DNA of 64,000 nt from assembly GCA_963699215.1 (NCBI GenBank), contig OY969422.1, positions 310,001 through 374,000 of the forward strand, written 5' to 3'. Origin of the DNA: VRUE01 sp963699215 (GTDB lineage: Bacteria; Actinomycetota; Thermoleophilia; Solirubrobacterales; 70-9). Under the pieces are notes generated by a model. It had not been told where the DNA came from and searched no databases. It saw only the letters and a list, made by a program, of their open reading frames with translations. A program made the translations under genes and the position numbers. Every line of letters begins with the position of its first letter. Position 1 is the first letter of the stretch. Positions 33,704-41,696 of this stretch are shown here, piece by piece.

Positions 33704-34662
33704 CAGCCTTCCCGCTCCAGTTCGATCCGCGCCATCGCCGCGGCGCCGATCATGCCGGCGTCCTCGCCCAGCTCGGCAGGGACGACGGGCGTCCGGTTCA
33801 TCGGCTGCAGAGCCCGCGCCTGGAGCTCGCGCCTGGCGGGGTCGAGCAGCAGGTCGCCGGCGGCCATCACCCCGCCCCCGATCACGATCACTTCCGGCTC
33901 GAAGATGTTGGCGAAGCTGGCGAGGGCGACGCCGAGGCGACCGCCGACCAGGTCGAAGACCTCGATCGCGGTCTCGTCGCCTTCCTGGGCCGCGACCGTG
34001 ACGGCCTTGCCGTCGACCGGCTCGCCTGCGGCGAGCAGCTTGCCGAGGGTGGAGTCGGGCTTGCTTTCGGCCGCCGCCTGCCCTTCGCGGCCGAGCGCGG
34101 TGCCGGAGGCGAAAGCCTCGACGCAGCCGCGGTTGGGGCAGTTGCCCTGACAGCCGGGCCCGTCCATCTGGATCGCCATGTGGCCGAGCTCGGCGCCGGC
34201 GCCGGTCGAGCCGCGGTAGATCTCGCCGCCGAGGATGAGGCCGCCGCCGATCCCGGTGCCGATCGTCAACATCACCGCGTTTTCGGCTCCCCGCGCGGCG
34301 CCGAAGAGGTGCTCGGCGAGGGCCGCCACGTTGGCGTCGTTGTCGACGAAGGTGGGCAGCCCGGTCCGTTCGACGACCAGATCGCGGATCGGCAGATCCT
34401 CGATCGGCAGGTTGACCGCGGCGATCGCGAGGCCCTTCTCGTGGTCGATCGTCGCCGGGATCCCCATCCCGATCGCCTCGACCCCCGCCCGCTCCGCTCG
34501 TGCCTCGGCGATCTCGCGCACGAGCAGCTCGACCAGCTCGCCCTCGCCCTCGCCGGCGGAGCGCTCGCGGCTCTCCCAGACCGTCTTGGAGTCCCCGTCG
34601 AGGACCCCGAGCAGCATCTTGGTGCCGCCCAGATCGACGCCTATCGCTTCGGCCTGGCTCAT
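33703..34662 (-). CDS. ROK-family glucokinase
   Basis: Sugar kinase (319 aa). ATP-binding GVDLGGTKMLLGVLD, the sugar-binding ENAVMLTIGTGIGGGLILGG and the zinc-binding ROK signature GHMAIQMDGPGCQGNCPNRG CVEAFASG are present (CxxGCxxxxC-type cluster). It probably phosphorylates glucose or a related hexose in the cytoplasm. It leads a three-gene unit with rsmI and metG and is divergent from the LCP gene by 48 bases. Confidence 0.9.
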   Translation of the reverse strand: MSQAEAIGVDLGGTKMLLGVLDGDSKTVWESRERSAGEGEGELVELLVREIAEARAERAGVEAIGMGIPATIDHEKGLAIAAVNLPIEDLPIRDLVVERTGLPTFVDNDANVAALAEHLFGAARGAENAVMLTIGTGIGGGLILGGEIYRGSTGAGAELGHMAIQMDGPGCQGNCPNRGCVEAFASGTALGREGQAAAESKPDSTLGKLLAAGEPVDGKAVTVAAQEGDETAIEVFDLVGGRLGVALASFANIFEPEVIVIGGGVMAAGDLLLDPARRELQARALQPMNRTPVVPAELGEDAGMIGAAAMARIELEREG

Positions 34663-34710
34663 CTCTTTTCGCGGGCGACCGCGTTCATCGGCATGATTCC
34701 GGAGTCTTTC

Positions 34711-35943
34711 ATGGCAAACGACGGCGAGCAGCGGCCCTCCGGGCCGCCCGATTACAAGGTCTACCGAGCCCGCCGGGGGCTCCTCTCGCGCTTCCGCAAG
34801 CCCGACCTCTCCGGCCTACGCGAGCGCGAGTGGCGGGCGCCGAAGCTGCCGGGGAGGCCCGGCGGCCCCGGTCGCGAGCGCGGCCCCCGGCCGGAGCGTC
34901 CATGGGTCAAGCGAGTCCTGAAATGGGTCGGCCTGGCCGCGGCGGGATGGGTCTTCCTCAGCTTCCTCGCCTTTGCCGTCTCCGCCCAGCTGCAGTCCTT
35001 CAAGCTCTCCGGCGAGGCGAAGTCGACCCTGCACGGCAGCCCGCTGCTGCTGCCCAGCGCGCAGACGATCCTCGTGCTCGGCACCGACGCGCGCCCGCCC
35101 GACACCAAGGAGCCGGACGCGGCACCCTCGCAGGAGTGCTTCGAGCAGCAGGCGCACGGGGACGTCCCTCACGGCGAGTGCTCGTTCGGCGAATTTCGCG
35201 CCGACACGCTGATGCTGATCCGCGCCGGCGGCGGCGCCTTCCGCAAACTCTCGATCCCCCGCGACAGCTACGCCGAGATCCCCGGCCAGAGCCCGCAGGA
35301 GATCAACGGGGCCTACGCATTCGGCGGCGCCGGGGCGCAGATCGAAGCGGTCGAGGACTTCCTCGGAATCGAGGTCGACCATGTCGCGATCGTCGACTTC
35401 ACCGGCTTCGAAGACCTGATCGACGCGGTCGGCGGAGTGGTGGTCGACGTGCCGGTGAAGATCTGCGCCGATATCTCCGGCGGGGCCGGCGGCGGTCAGG
35501 GCGGCGGCACCGTCAGGCTCGCCAAGGGCGAGAACACGCTGAATGGCGAAAAGGCCTTGATCTACGCCCGCATCCGCAAGACCAGCCCATGTCCGGGGCC
35601 GGGGGCGAGCGCCTTCAGCCTCGGCTACGACGATTTCGACCGGGCAAAGGCCCAGCAGGCGGTGATCAGTGGCATCAAGGGACGCCTCACCGACCCGCTC
35701 CGCCTCCCCTACAACTTCGTCAAGGGCCCGATCATCGGCTGGGACGCGCCCAAGGCGTTCGTCAGCGACATGGGCTTCCTGACGATGCCCCAGCTGATCC
35801 TCGCCGCGGCGATCGGCGGCGACAGCGAGGCCGACGTGCTGTGCCAGGGCGAAAATTCGGGCTGCTCAGAAGGCCCCAGTGGCTCGATCGAAGTGCCCGA
35901 CAGCGAGCGCCGGCGCGCCGTCAAGAAGCTACTGGGCGAATAG
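34711..35943 (+). CDS. LytR-CpsA-Psr (LCP) family cell-wall ligase
   Basis: A 410-residue membrane-anchored protein. A basic proline-rich cytoplasmic segment (about 70 residues) precedes one helix (WVGLAAAGWVFLSFLAFAVS) and the extracytoplasmic LCP domain. That domain has LVLGTDARPP, RADTLMLIRAGG, KLSIPRDSYAEIPGQ, EINGAYAFGGA and YARIRKTSPC, with the Arg and Asp residues that bind pyrophosphate lipid. The enzyme attaches glycopolymers to peptidoglycan. The ATG at 34711 is favoured by CGGAG six bases upstream; an ATG at 34694 is in frame. The stop codon lies in the arm of the palindrome at 35934. Confidence 0.9.
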   Translation: MANDGEQRPSGPPDYKVYRARRGLLSRFRKPDLSGLREREWRAPKLPGRPGGPGRERGPRPERPWVKRVLKWVGLAAAGWVFLSFLAFAVSAQLQSFKLSGEAKSTLHGSPLLLPSAQTILVLGTDARPPDTKEPDAAPSQECFEQQAHGDVPHGECSFGEFRADTLMLIRAGGGAFRKLSIPRDSYAEIPGQSPQEINGAYAFGGAGAQIEAVEDFLGIEVDHVAIVDFTGFEDLIDAVGGVVVDVPVKICADISGGAGGGQGGGTVRLAKGENTLNGEKALIYARIRKTSPCPGPGASAFSLGYDDFDRAKAQQAVISGIKGRLTDPLRLPYNFVKGPIIGWDAPKAFVSDMGFLTMPQLILAAAIGGDSEADVLCQGENSGCSEGPSGSIEVPDSERRRAVKKLLGE

Positions 35944-36063
35944 GGTCGCCTCGCCGAGTGCCCACCACCGCCTTCGGCGGTGGAATTTGGTGCCGCTTCG
36001 CGGCTGCGAATCACCCTGCCGGGGCCGCTTCGCGAGGCATCGTCGAGGCGACCCTATTCGCCC
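35934..36063. repeat. Long palindrome embracing the LCP stop codon
   Basis: Arms of 20 bases (GGGCGAATAGGGTCGCCTCG at 35934-35953 and its exact complement at 36044-36063) enclose 90 bases. The left arm carries the last codons and TAG of the LCP gene. The loop has its own hairpins (CCACCGCC-TTC-GGCGGTGG; GCCGC-TTC-GCGGC). The FmdB gene ends at 36071 on the other strand. The core does not match the other palindromes in the window. Confidence 0.65.
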
Positions 36064-36070
36064 TGACGTC

Positions 36071-36355
36071 CTAGTCGGCCTTGGCGGCGGGCTTCGAGTC
36101 GGTTGACTTTGACTCCGAAGCCTTGGAGTCGGATGAGTCCTTCGGGCTCTCCGAAGAGCTTCCGTTGCTGGGAGCTTTCTTTTTCCCGTAGTCGGTGTTG
36201 TGGAAGCCCGAGCCCTTGAAGTGGATCGCGACCGGGTGCAGGACGCGCTCGGCCGGAGCGCCGCACTCCTGGCACTCGGTCAGCGCCTCGTCGCTCATCT
36301 TCTGGATCACGTCGAAGACGTGGCCGTTGGTGCATTTGTACTCGTAGATCGGCAT
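36071..36355 (-). CDS. FmdB-type zinc-ribbon protein
   Basis: A 94-residue protein beginning MPIYEYKCTNGHVFDVIQKM, with a zinc ribbon formed by C8 and H12 and the CQECG pair, as in the FmdB/CxxC family. The tail (SSSESPKDSSDSKASESKST) is low-complexity, Ser/Lys/Asp-rich and probably disordered. Family role is a small regulatory or metal-binding protein; the precise function is unknown. The start is 38 bases from the divergent glycyl-tRNA synthetase. Confidence 0.85.
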   Translation of the reverse strand: MPIYEYKCTNGHVFDVIQKMSDEALTECQECGAPAERVLHPVAIHFKGSGFHNTDYGKKKAPSNGSSSESPKDSSDSKASESKSTDSKPAAKAD

Positions 36356-36393
36356 GGCGGTGGGCGATTATCGCAGCCGATACGGTTCCGGCC

Positions 36394-37785
36394 ATGGCTG
36401 ACGGCGCGCAGGAGACCGCAACCGAGGGAACCTCGATGGAGGAGATCGTCGCGCTCTGCAAGCGGCGCGGCTTCGTCTTCCCCTCCTCGGAGATCTACGG
36501 CGGCCTCGGCTCGACCTATGACTACGGCCACTACGGCGTGCTGCTGAAGAACAACGTCAAGGCCGAGTGGTGGCGGGCGATGCTGCAAGAGCGCGACGAC
36601 ATCGTCGCGCTCGACTCGGCGATCCTCCAGCACCCGCGGGTCTGGGAGGCCTCGGGGCACCTCGAGGGCTTCACCGACCCGCTCGTCCAGTGCCTGGGCA
36701 AGTGCAAGAAGCGCTGGCGCGAGGACCATCTGCGCGAGGCGGTCGAGGCCGAGGGCGGCGACCCGGAGGCGGAGCTGCGCTGCCCCGAGTGCGGCGGCGA
36801 GCTCTCCGAGCCGCGCCAGTTCAACCTAATGTTCGAGACCCACGTCGGGCCGGTCGCCGGCGAGGGCTCGGAGGTCTACCTGCGGCCGGAGACCGCCCAG
36901 GGCATCTTCATCAACTTCAAGAACGTGCTCGGCTTCGCCCGCAAGAAGCCGCCCTTCGGCATCGCCCAGATCGGCAAGTCCTTCCGCAACGAGATCACCC
37001 CCGGCAACTTCATCTTCCGCACCCGCGAGTTCGAGCAGATGGAGATGGAGTTCTTCGTGCCCCCGGCCGAGGCGGAGAAGTGGCACGGGATCTGGATGGA
37101 GGAGCGTGAGCGCTGGTACATCGAGCTCGGCATCCGCCCCGACCTGCTGCGGGTGCGCGCCCATGGCGCCGACGAGCTCTCGCACTACTCCTCGGCGACC
37201 AGCGACATCGAGTACCTCTTCCCGATCGGCTGGTCGGAGCTGGAGGGGATCGCCAACCGCGGCGACTTCGACCTCACCCAGCACGCCAAGTTCAGCGGCG
37301 AGAAGCTCGAGTACTTCGACCAGCAGACCAAAGAGCGCTACGTGCCGCATGTGATCGAGCCGGCGGCCGGCGCCGACCGGGCGACGCTCGCCTTCCTCGT
37401 CGACTCCTATGACGTCGAGGAGGTCGAGGGACGCCAGCGCACCGTGCTGCGCCTCCACCCGCGCCTCGCCCCGGTCAAGGTCGCCGTCCTCCCCCTCGTC
37501 TCCAAGGAGGGCATGCCGGAGAAGGCGCGCGAGATCTTCGAGAAGGTTCGCCGCCGCGTCCCCGCCGAGTTCGACGAGGGCGGCTCGATCGGCAAGCGCT
37601 ACCGCCGTCAGGACGAGATTGGCACCCCGTGGGGAATCACCGTCGACCACCAGACGATGGAGGACGACACCGTCACCCTGCGCGACCGCGACTCCCTCGA
37701 GCAAACCCGCGTCCCGATCGAGGGCCTGGCCGACGAGCTGGCCAACCGCCTAGCCCAGCCGTGGCAGAGCCCGAAGCTGGGCTAA
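36394..37785 (+). CDS. glyS: Glycyl-tRNA synthetase (dimeric type)
   Basis: Class II synthetase (463 aa) of the homodimeric type. The start region has ALCKRRGFVFPSSEIYGGLG. Motif 2 is in FGIAQIGKSFRNEITPGNFI followed by FRTREFEQMEMEFF, and ETAQGIFINFKNV and CPECGG zinc residues are present. The C-terminal anticodon-binding domain starts at about LAPVKVAVLPLVSKEGMPEK. Size is usual for this form. The ATG at 36394 begins a short acidic extension. It converges with the AlkZ-like gene 11 bases downstream. Confidence 0.96.
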   Translation: MADGAQETATEGTSMEEIVALCKRRGFVFPSSEIYGGLGSTYDYGHYGVLLKNNVKAEWWRAMLQERDDIVALDSAILQHPRVWEASGHLEGFTDPLVQCLGKCKKRWREDHLREAVEAEGGDPEAELRCPECGGELSEPRQFNLMFETHVGPVAGEGSEVYLRPETAQGIFINFKNVLGFARKKPPFGIAQIGKSFRNEITPGNFIFRTREFEQMEMEFFVPPAEAEKWHGIWMEERERWYIELGIRPDLLRVRAHGADELSHYSSATSDIEYLFPIGWSELEGIANRGDFDLTQHAKFSGEKLEYFDQQTKERYVPHVIEPAAGADRATLAFLVDSYDVEEVEGRQRTVLRLHPRLAPVKVAVLPLVSKEGMPEKAREIFEKVRRRVPAEFDEGGSIGKRYRRQDEIGTPWGITVDHQTMEDDTVTLRDRDSLEQTRVPIEGLADELANRLAQPWQSPKLG

Positions 37786-37796
37786 GTCCCTCCTAG

Positions 37797-38837
37797 TCAG
37801 CCAGTTGCGCTGAGGAAACGCTTCACGGCGGCGGCATCGCCCTCCAGCGCCCTGGCCACCTTGACTGGCAAGCGCTGCAACGGCTCCAGCGTCAGCTTGC
37901 CCCCCGCCAGCCCCCACTTGGCGACGGCACGGCCGTTGACCATGGCAAAGGGGTGAAAGATGCCGTTGCGGGTGACCAGGCTCGTGTGCGGGCCGAGGAC
38001 GTCCTCGCGTGAGGTCCAGCCGAGCAGGACCGGATCGAAGGCACCGAGCAGGCGTGGCCGCGGGATCTCCCCCAGCGCGGGACGCTTGGCGAGGCGGACC
38101 AAGCCACCCTCCCCCTCCTCCAGCTCGGAGCCGATTGCCTGCAGGCCGGCGCGCGCGTCGCGCAGGGGCAGGCCGGCCCACTTGGCGAGGTCGCGATCGG
38201 TTGCCGGCTGGTGGCCGACCAGGTAGCGGCGGGCCAGCTCAGCCAGCGCCTTGTCCCGATCCAGCGAGTGCGGCTCGCCGAGCCAGTCGCGGACCAGGAC
38301 GTAGGCGTGCTGCTTGCCGATCATCGGCCCACGCACCGCAATCCCGCGCAGAGCGGCGAGGAAGAAGAGGTGGAGCAGCGCCTGGCCCTCGGTCCGCAGG
38401 CCGGCGGAGTCGAGGCGCTCGCGCACCTGGGCCCGCGTCAGCGGGCCATCGTCGGCGAGCGCCTTCTCGATCGTCGCCAATGCGCGCTCGGCCTGCGCCT
38501 CGCTCACCCCCTCCTGGCGCAGGCGCCGCGTGCTCGACGTGAGCAGCGGCGGCGTGGTCAGCGCCTGCAGCAGCGGGTAGTCCTCGCTGCGGACCAGGTG
38601 CAGGGTGCCGCGGTTGAGCCAGGTGACGATCAGCTCCCGCTCTGCCATAGCCCGCTCGACGTCGCCGGCGGTAAGCCCCTCGGTCCGTGCGCGCACTGCG
38701 AGGCGGAAGCCGCGCGGATCCTGGCCCTGCACCGCGAGCAGTCGCTCGGCGACCGCAACCGGGTCAGCCAACGGCGGCCCAGACAAGCCCTGCGCCGTGA
38801 GGCGCTCGGCGAGGACGGTTCCGCTAGCCGACTTCAA
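37797..38837 (-). CDS. AlkZ/AlkX-like winged-helix DNA glycosylase
   Basis: A 346-residue protein of the HTH_42 (AlkZ/YcaQ) superfamily. The catalytic QxQ pair appears in LAVQGQDPRGFRLAV, and the typical segment MAERELIVTWLNRGTLHLVR follows. The winged-helix repeats and a C-terminal beta-barrel region (LVTRNGIFHPFAMVNGRAVA, KWGLAGGKLTLEPLQ) complete the fold. Family members excise bulky or crosslinked alkylated bases. The substrate is not predictable here. Its start overlaps the FKBP stop by 14 bases. Confidence 0.8.
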   Translation of the reverse strand: MKSASGTVLAERLTAQGLSGPPLADPVAVAERLLAVQGQDPRGFRLAVRARTEGLTAGDVERAMAERELIVTWLNRGTLHLVRSEDYPLLQALTTPPLLTSSTRRLRQEGVSEAQAERALATIEKALADDGPLTRAQVRERLDSAGLRTEGQALLHLFFLAALRGIAVRGPMIGKQHAYVLVRDWLGEPHSLDRDKALAELARRYLVGHQPATDRDLAKWAGLPLRDARAGLQAIGSELEEGEGGLVRLAKRPALGEIPRPRLLGAFDPVLLGWTSREDVLGPHTSLVTRNGIFHPFAMVNGRAVAKWGLAGGKLTLEPLQRLPVKVARALEGDAAAVKRFLSATG

Positions 38838-39339
38838 GCAGGTCGATCACGAACACGAGCGTTTCGTTCGGACCGATCAAAGGCGGCGAGCCAGTGGCGC
38901 CGTAAGCGAGGTTCGGGGGAATGATCAGCTCACGGCGGCCGCCGACCTTCATCCCTTCGACGCCCTGGTCCCAGCCCTGGATCACTTCGCTCACGCCGAG
39001 GGGAAAGCTGAACGGTTCGCCGCGATTCCAGGAGGCGTCGAACTCTTCTTCGCTGTCGTAGCCGACGCCCACATACTGGACCGTCACTTCGTCGCCGGAT
39101 TTCGCTTCCGCCCCGGTCCCTTCGATCAGGTCGTTCTCGACCAGCTTCTTCGGCGGCGCGCCCTCGGGCACGGTCACCGTCGGCTTGGTGAGTTCCGAGG
39201 CGTCGCCGCTCGATTCGGGGGCGGCCGCCCCTTCGGTCGTCTGCGTCCCCTCGTCGGAGGACGAGTCGTCTCCGCAGCCGGCAAGAGCCAGCAGCGCGCA
39301 GAGCACGAGTGCCGTCATCAGCGCCTTCACTGGGAGCAT
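38824..39339 (-). CDS. FKBP-type peptidyl-prolyl isomerase lipoprotein
   Basis: An exported prolyl isomerase (171 aa from the ATG at 39339). Lipobox ALLALAGCGDD is followed by a Ser/Thr/Glu-rich linker and one FKBP domain. Diagnostic phrases are DLIEGTGAEAKSGDEVTVQY, FDASWNRGEPFSFPLGVSEV, IQGWDQGVEGMKVGGRRELI and IPPNLAYGATG. It should assist folding of exported proteins at the outer face of the membrane. The frame is open further upstream, but that part only mirrors other genes. Confidence 0.92.
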   Translation of the reverse strand: MLPVKALMTALVLCALLALAGCGDDSSSDEGTQTTEGAAAPESSGDASELTKPTVTVPEGAPPKKLVENDLIEGTGAEAKSGDEVTVQYVGVGYDSEEEFDASWNRGEPFSFPLGVSEVIQGWDQGVEGMKVGGRRELIIPPNLAYGATGSPPLIGPNETLVFVIDLLEVG

Positions 39340-39356
39340 CCTAAGCAAAAAGCGAC

Positions 39357-39699
39357 TCAGGGCGTTCCCTCGCCGAACCGGTCGTGCAGCTCGGGCAGCA
39401 GCGTCGCCAGGTTGGCGTACTCCTCGGCGCAGTGGCCAGCCAGGGCTCGCGGCAGTCCCGCGGGCAACGCCAGCCGCCGCGCCGGCCGCCTGTTCAACGC
39501 CCAGGCCGCGGGCTCCGCCAGCGGGGTCGGCAGGTAGGGCCGGATCGTGGCGCCGAGCCAACAATGGCTGCGCAGGGCGACACCGTCGCCCTCGCGGAGG
39601 AAGACGTGCGCCATCGCCGAGTGGCGGACGCGGCGCCTGTCGTCGCCGACCTCGCCGCAGACGATCGCCGCCACCGCGGGATCGTCGAGAGACGAATCG
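39357..39699 (-). pseudogene. C-terminal fragment of a PhlG (DAPG hydrolase)-like protein
   Basis: About 105 residues resemble the end of DAPG-hydrolase-like proteins: MAHVFLREGDGVALRSHCWL, then ALPAGLPRALAGHCAEEYAN and LATLLPELHDRFG, including the conserved His-Cys-Ala-Glu-Glu metal-ligand region. Nothing upstream continues the protein, because from about 39.7 kb the other strand encodes an IclR regulator. It therefore looks like a gene truncated at its 5' side by a rearrangement. The family call is from memory and moderately sure. Confidence 0.45.
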
Positions 39700-39705
39700 C
39701 GCCGC

Positions 39706-40453
39706 CATGGCGTCCAGGCAATCGCGCGAGCCGCGGCGGTGCTGAGAGCGCTCGAGACCAGCCCCCAGGGACTTGGCCTGGGTGAGATCGCCGCCGCCGT
39801 GGACCTGCCCAAGTCGACCGTGCACCGGCTTGTCGCCGCGCTGGCCGAGGAGGACCTGGTCGCCCAGGAGGCGGGGGGCCGCGCGCGGCTCGGCAATGGG
39901 CTCGCCCGCCTCGCCGCCGCCAGCCGCGAAGGGCTCGCCGACAGCCTGCGGCCCGTCCTCCTGGAGCTGCGCCGCGAGCTCGACGAGACGGTCGATCTCG
40001 CGGTCCTCGACGACGACGCCGTGCGCTTCGTCGACCAGGCCCCCGCCCCGCGTCGCCTCCCGCGCCACCTCGGCGGTGGGCGAGCTCTTCCCGCTCCACT
40101 GCACGGCCAACGGCAAGGCGTTGCTCGCCGCGATGCCGGAAGAGGAGGCGATCGCGCGCCTGCCGCAGAGGCTTCCCCGCCTCACCGCGAAGACGATCGT
40201 CTCGCGCAGCGAGCTGCTCGCCGAGCTGGCGCAGGCTCGCCGCGACGGCGTCGCATTCGACCGCGAGGAGCACACCGAAGGGATCTGCGCCGTCGGCGCT
40301 GCCGTCTTCGACGCCGGCGGCATGGCTGCGGCGATCTCGGTGCCGGTCCCGGTCCAGCGCTTCGACGGCCATGAGGAATCGCTCGCGGACGGGGTTCGGA
40401 AGGCCGCCGAATCAGCCTCAAAGCTGCTCGAGGCCAGACGTGCCGCGAGTTAG
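39706..40453 (+). pseudogene. IclR-family regulator, frameshifted and lacking a clear start
   Basis: The first half reads IARAAAVLRALETSPQGLGL then GEIAAAVDLPKSTVHRLVAA, an intact winged helix. At about 40038-40049 the frame must move by one base; the second half continues GELFPLHCTANGKALLAAMP and EEHTEGICAVGAAVFDAGGM, the IclR effector domain. One extra base in a C-rich run explains the shift (or a sequence error). No ATG/GTG precedes the helix in frame, so the 5' end may also be lost at the junction with the PhlG-like fragment. The stop is inside a terminator palindrome. Confidence 0.6.
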
Positions 40454-40486
40454 CGGTCACTATGGGTACTCAACTCACGGCACGTC
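40437..40486 (+). terminator. Terminator palindrome embracing the IclR stop
   Basis: GACGTGCCGCGAGTT (40437-40451) pairs at 14 of 15 positions with AACTCACGGCACGTC (40472-40486) across 20 bases. The TAG stop overlaps the left arm. No T-tract. Confidence 0.6.
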
Positions 40487-40506
40487 CAGCTAGGTAGGGT
40501 CGCCGC

Positions 40507-41424
40507 ATGGACAGCCCCCTGCTGACCTCGGTCGTCGTTCCCGCAGCGATTGCGGTGATCATGTGCAGCCTCGGGATGACGCTGTCGCCGGCCGACTTCC
40601 GCCGCGTGTTCGTCACCCCGCGCGGGGTCGCGATCGGCATGCTCAACCTGGCGCTGATCTCACCCCTCCTCGCCTTCGCGATGGCGGAGCTCTTCGACTT
40701 GCCGCCCGAGCTTGCCGTCGGCCTGGTCCTGCTCGGGGCTTCCCCCGGCGGGATGATGGCCAACATGCTCACCCACCTCTCGCGTGGGGACACGGCGCTC
40801 TCGGTCTCGATGACCGCGATCAGCAGCGTCGGCGCAATCGTCACGGTGCCGCTCTTCCTCGCCTTCGCATCCGGCCACTTCGGTGCCGAGGAGGTGGGCG
40901 ATGCCAGCATGCTCGGCGTCGTCGCTCGCGTCTTCGCGATCACGATCGTCCCGGTCGCGATCGGAATGAGCCTGCGCCGGCGCTACCCGGATTGGATCGA
41001 CGCCATATACCCCCGCTTCCGCGACGTCTCGCTGATCCTCTTCGGCCTCGTCATCCTCGGAGCGATCGCCAGCGAGCACGACACCGTCGCCGAGAACGCG
41101 GTCGCCGTCGGCGGGGCGGCGCTCGCGCTCAACGTCGCCGCGATGACGATCAGCTTCGCGATCTCCAAGCTGGCCCGCCTCGACGACCGCCAGGCAACCG
41201 CGATCTCGCTCGAGCTCGGCATCCATAACGCCGCGCTGGCGATCGCGGTCGGCGCCTCGCTGGCCCCGGACGTGACGATTCCGGCCGCCGTCTACGCCTC
41301 CTTCATGCTCTTCACCGGCGGCGGCTTCGCCTGGGCGATGAGCCGCCGCAACGCGGCATCGGACTATGCTCATCCAGTTCTCTCGACCGGAGGAGGAGAC
41401 GATGGCAGTTGGACTCAGGGTTAA
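40507..41424 (+). CDS. Bile acid:sodium symporter (BASS) family transporter
   Basis: Integral membrane protein (305 aa) with about nine to ten helices. The N-terminal phrase AAIAVIMCSLGMTLSPADFR, then LVLLGASPGGMMANMLTHLS and the crossover SLELGIHNAALAIAVGASLA, are BASS landmarks. It may import a sodium-coupled organic anion; the substrate is unknown. Three membrane genes of this type are often paired with CoA ligases, and an acyl-CoA ligase follows within 300 bases. The last 23 bases overlap the next gene. Confidence 0.85.
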   Translation: MDSPLLTSVVVPAAIAVIMCSLGMTLSPADFRRVFVTPRGVAIGMLNLALISPLLAFAMAELFDLPPELAVGLVLLGASPGGMMANMLTHLSRGDTALSVSMTAISSVGAIVTVPLFLAFASGHFGAEEVGDASMLGVVARVFAITIVPVAIGMSLRRRYPDWIDAIYPRFRDVSLILFGLVILGAIASEHDTVAENAVAVGGAALALNVAAMTISFAISKLARLDDRQATAISLELGIHNAALAIAVGASLAPDVTIPAAVYASFMLFTGGGFAWAMSRRNAASDYAHPVLSTGGGDDGSWTQG

Positions 41425-41689
41425 GTTCGCAGGTGGCACGCAGGAGCAGTACGACGCTGTCAACGAGCAGATGGGTATAGCCGACAACCCGCCCGACGGC
41501 CTGATCTTCCACGCCGCGGGACCAATCGAGGACGGCTGGGGCGTGATCGACTTCTGGGAGTCGCGCGCCAAGTTCGACGAGTTCCTCGCGAGCCGAATCC
41601 GCCCGGCAATCGAAGAGCTGGGCGACCGTGCGCCGCAGAGCCCGCCGGACATCAAGGAGTTCCCCGTCTACAACTACATCGGGGGGTAG
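41402..41689 (+). CDS. Small protein with an antibiotic-biosynthesis-monooxygenase-like fold
   Basis: A 95-residue protein. A strong ribosome site (GGAGGAG, 41391-41397) precedes the ATG at 41402. The pattern VKFAGGTQEQYDAVNEQMGI, GLIFHAAGPIEDGWGVIDFW, then SRAKFDEFLASRIRPAIEEL fits a ferredoxin-like ABM/dimeric alpha-beta-barrel domain, often a small-molecule binder or cofactor-free monooxygenase. Substrate unknown. It lies between the BASS transporter and the acyl-CoA ligase and is probably part of that operon. Confidence 0.7.
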   Translation: MAVGLRVKFAGGTQEQYDAVNEQMGIADNPPDGLIFHAAGPIEDGWGVIDFWESRAKFDEFLASRIRPAIEELGDRAPQSPPDIKEFPVYNYIGG

Positions 41690-41696
41690 CCGTCCG

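Noticed and set aside
37788..37803. Partial match to the TTGGCTGACTAGCCAA operator near the AlkZ-like gene
   Set aside because: It lies at the 3' end and stop codon of that gene, has only one half-site and no promoter context.
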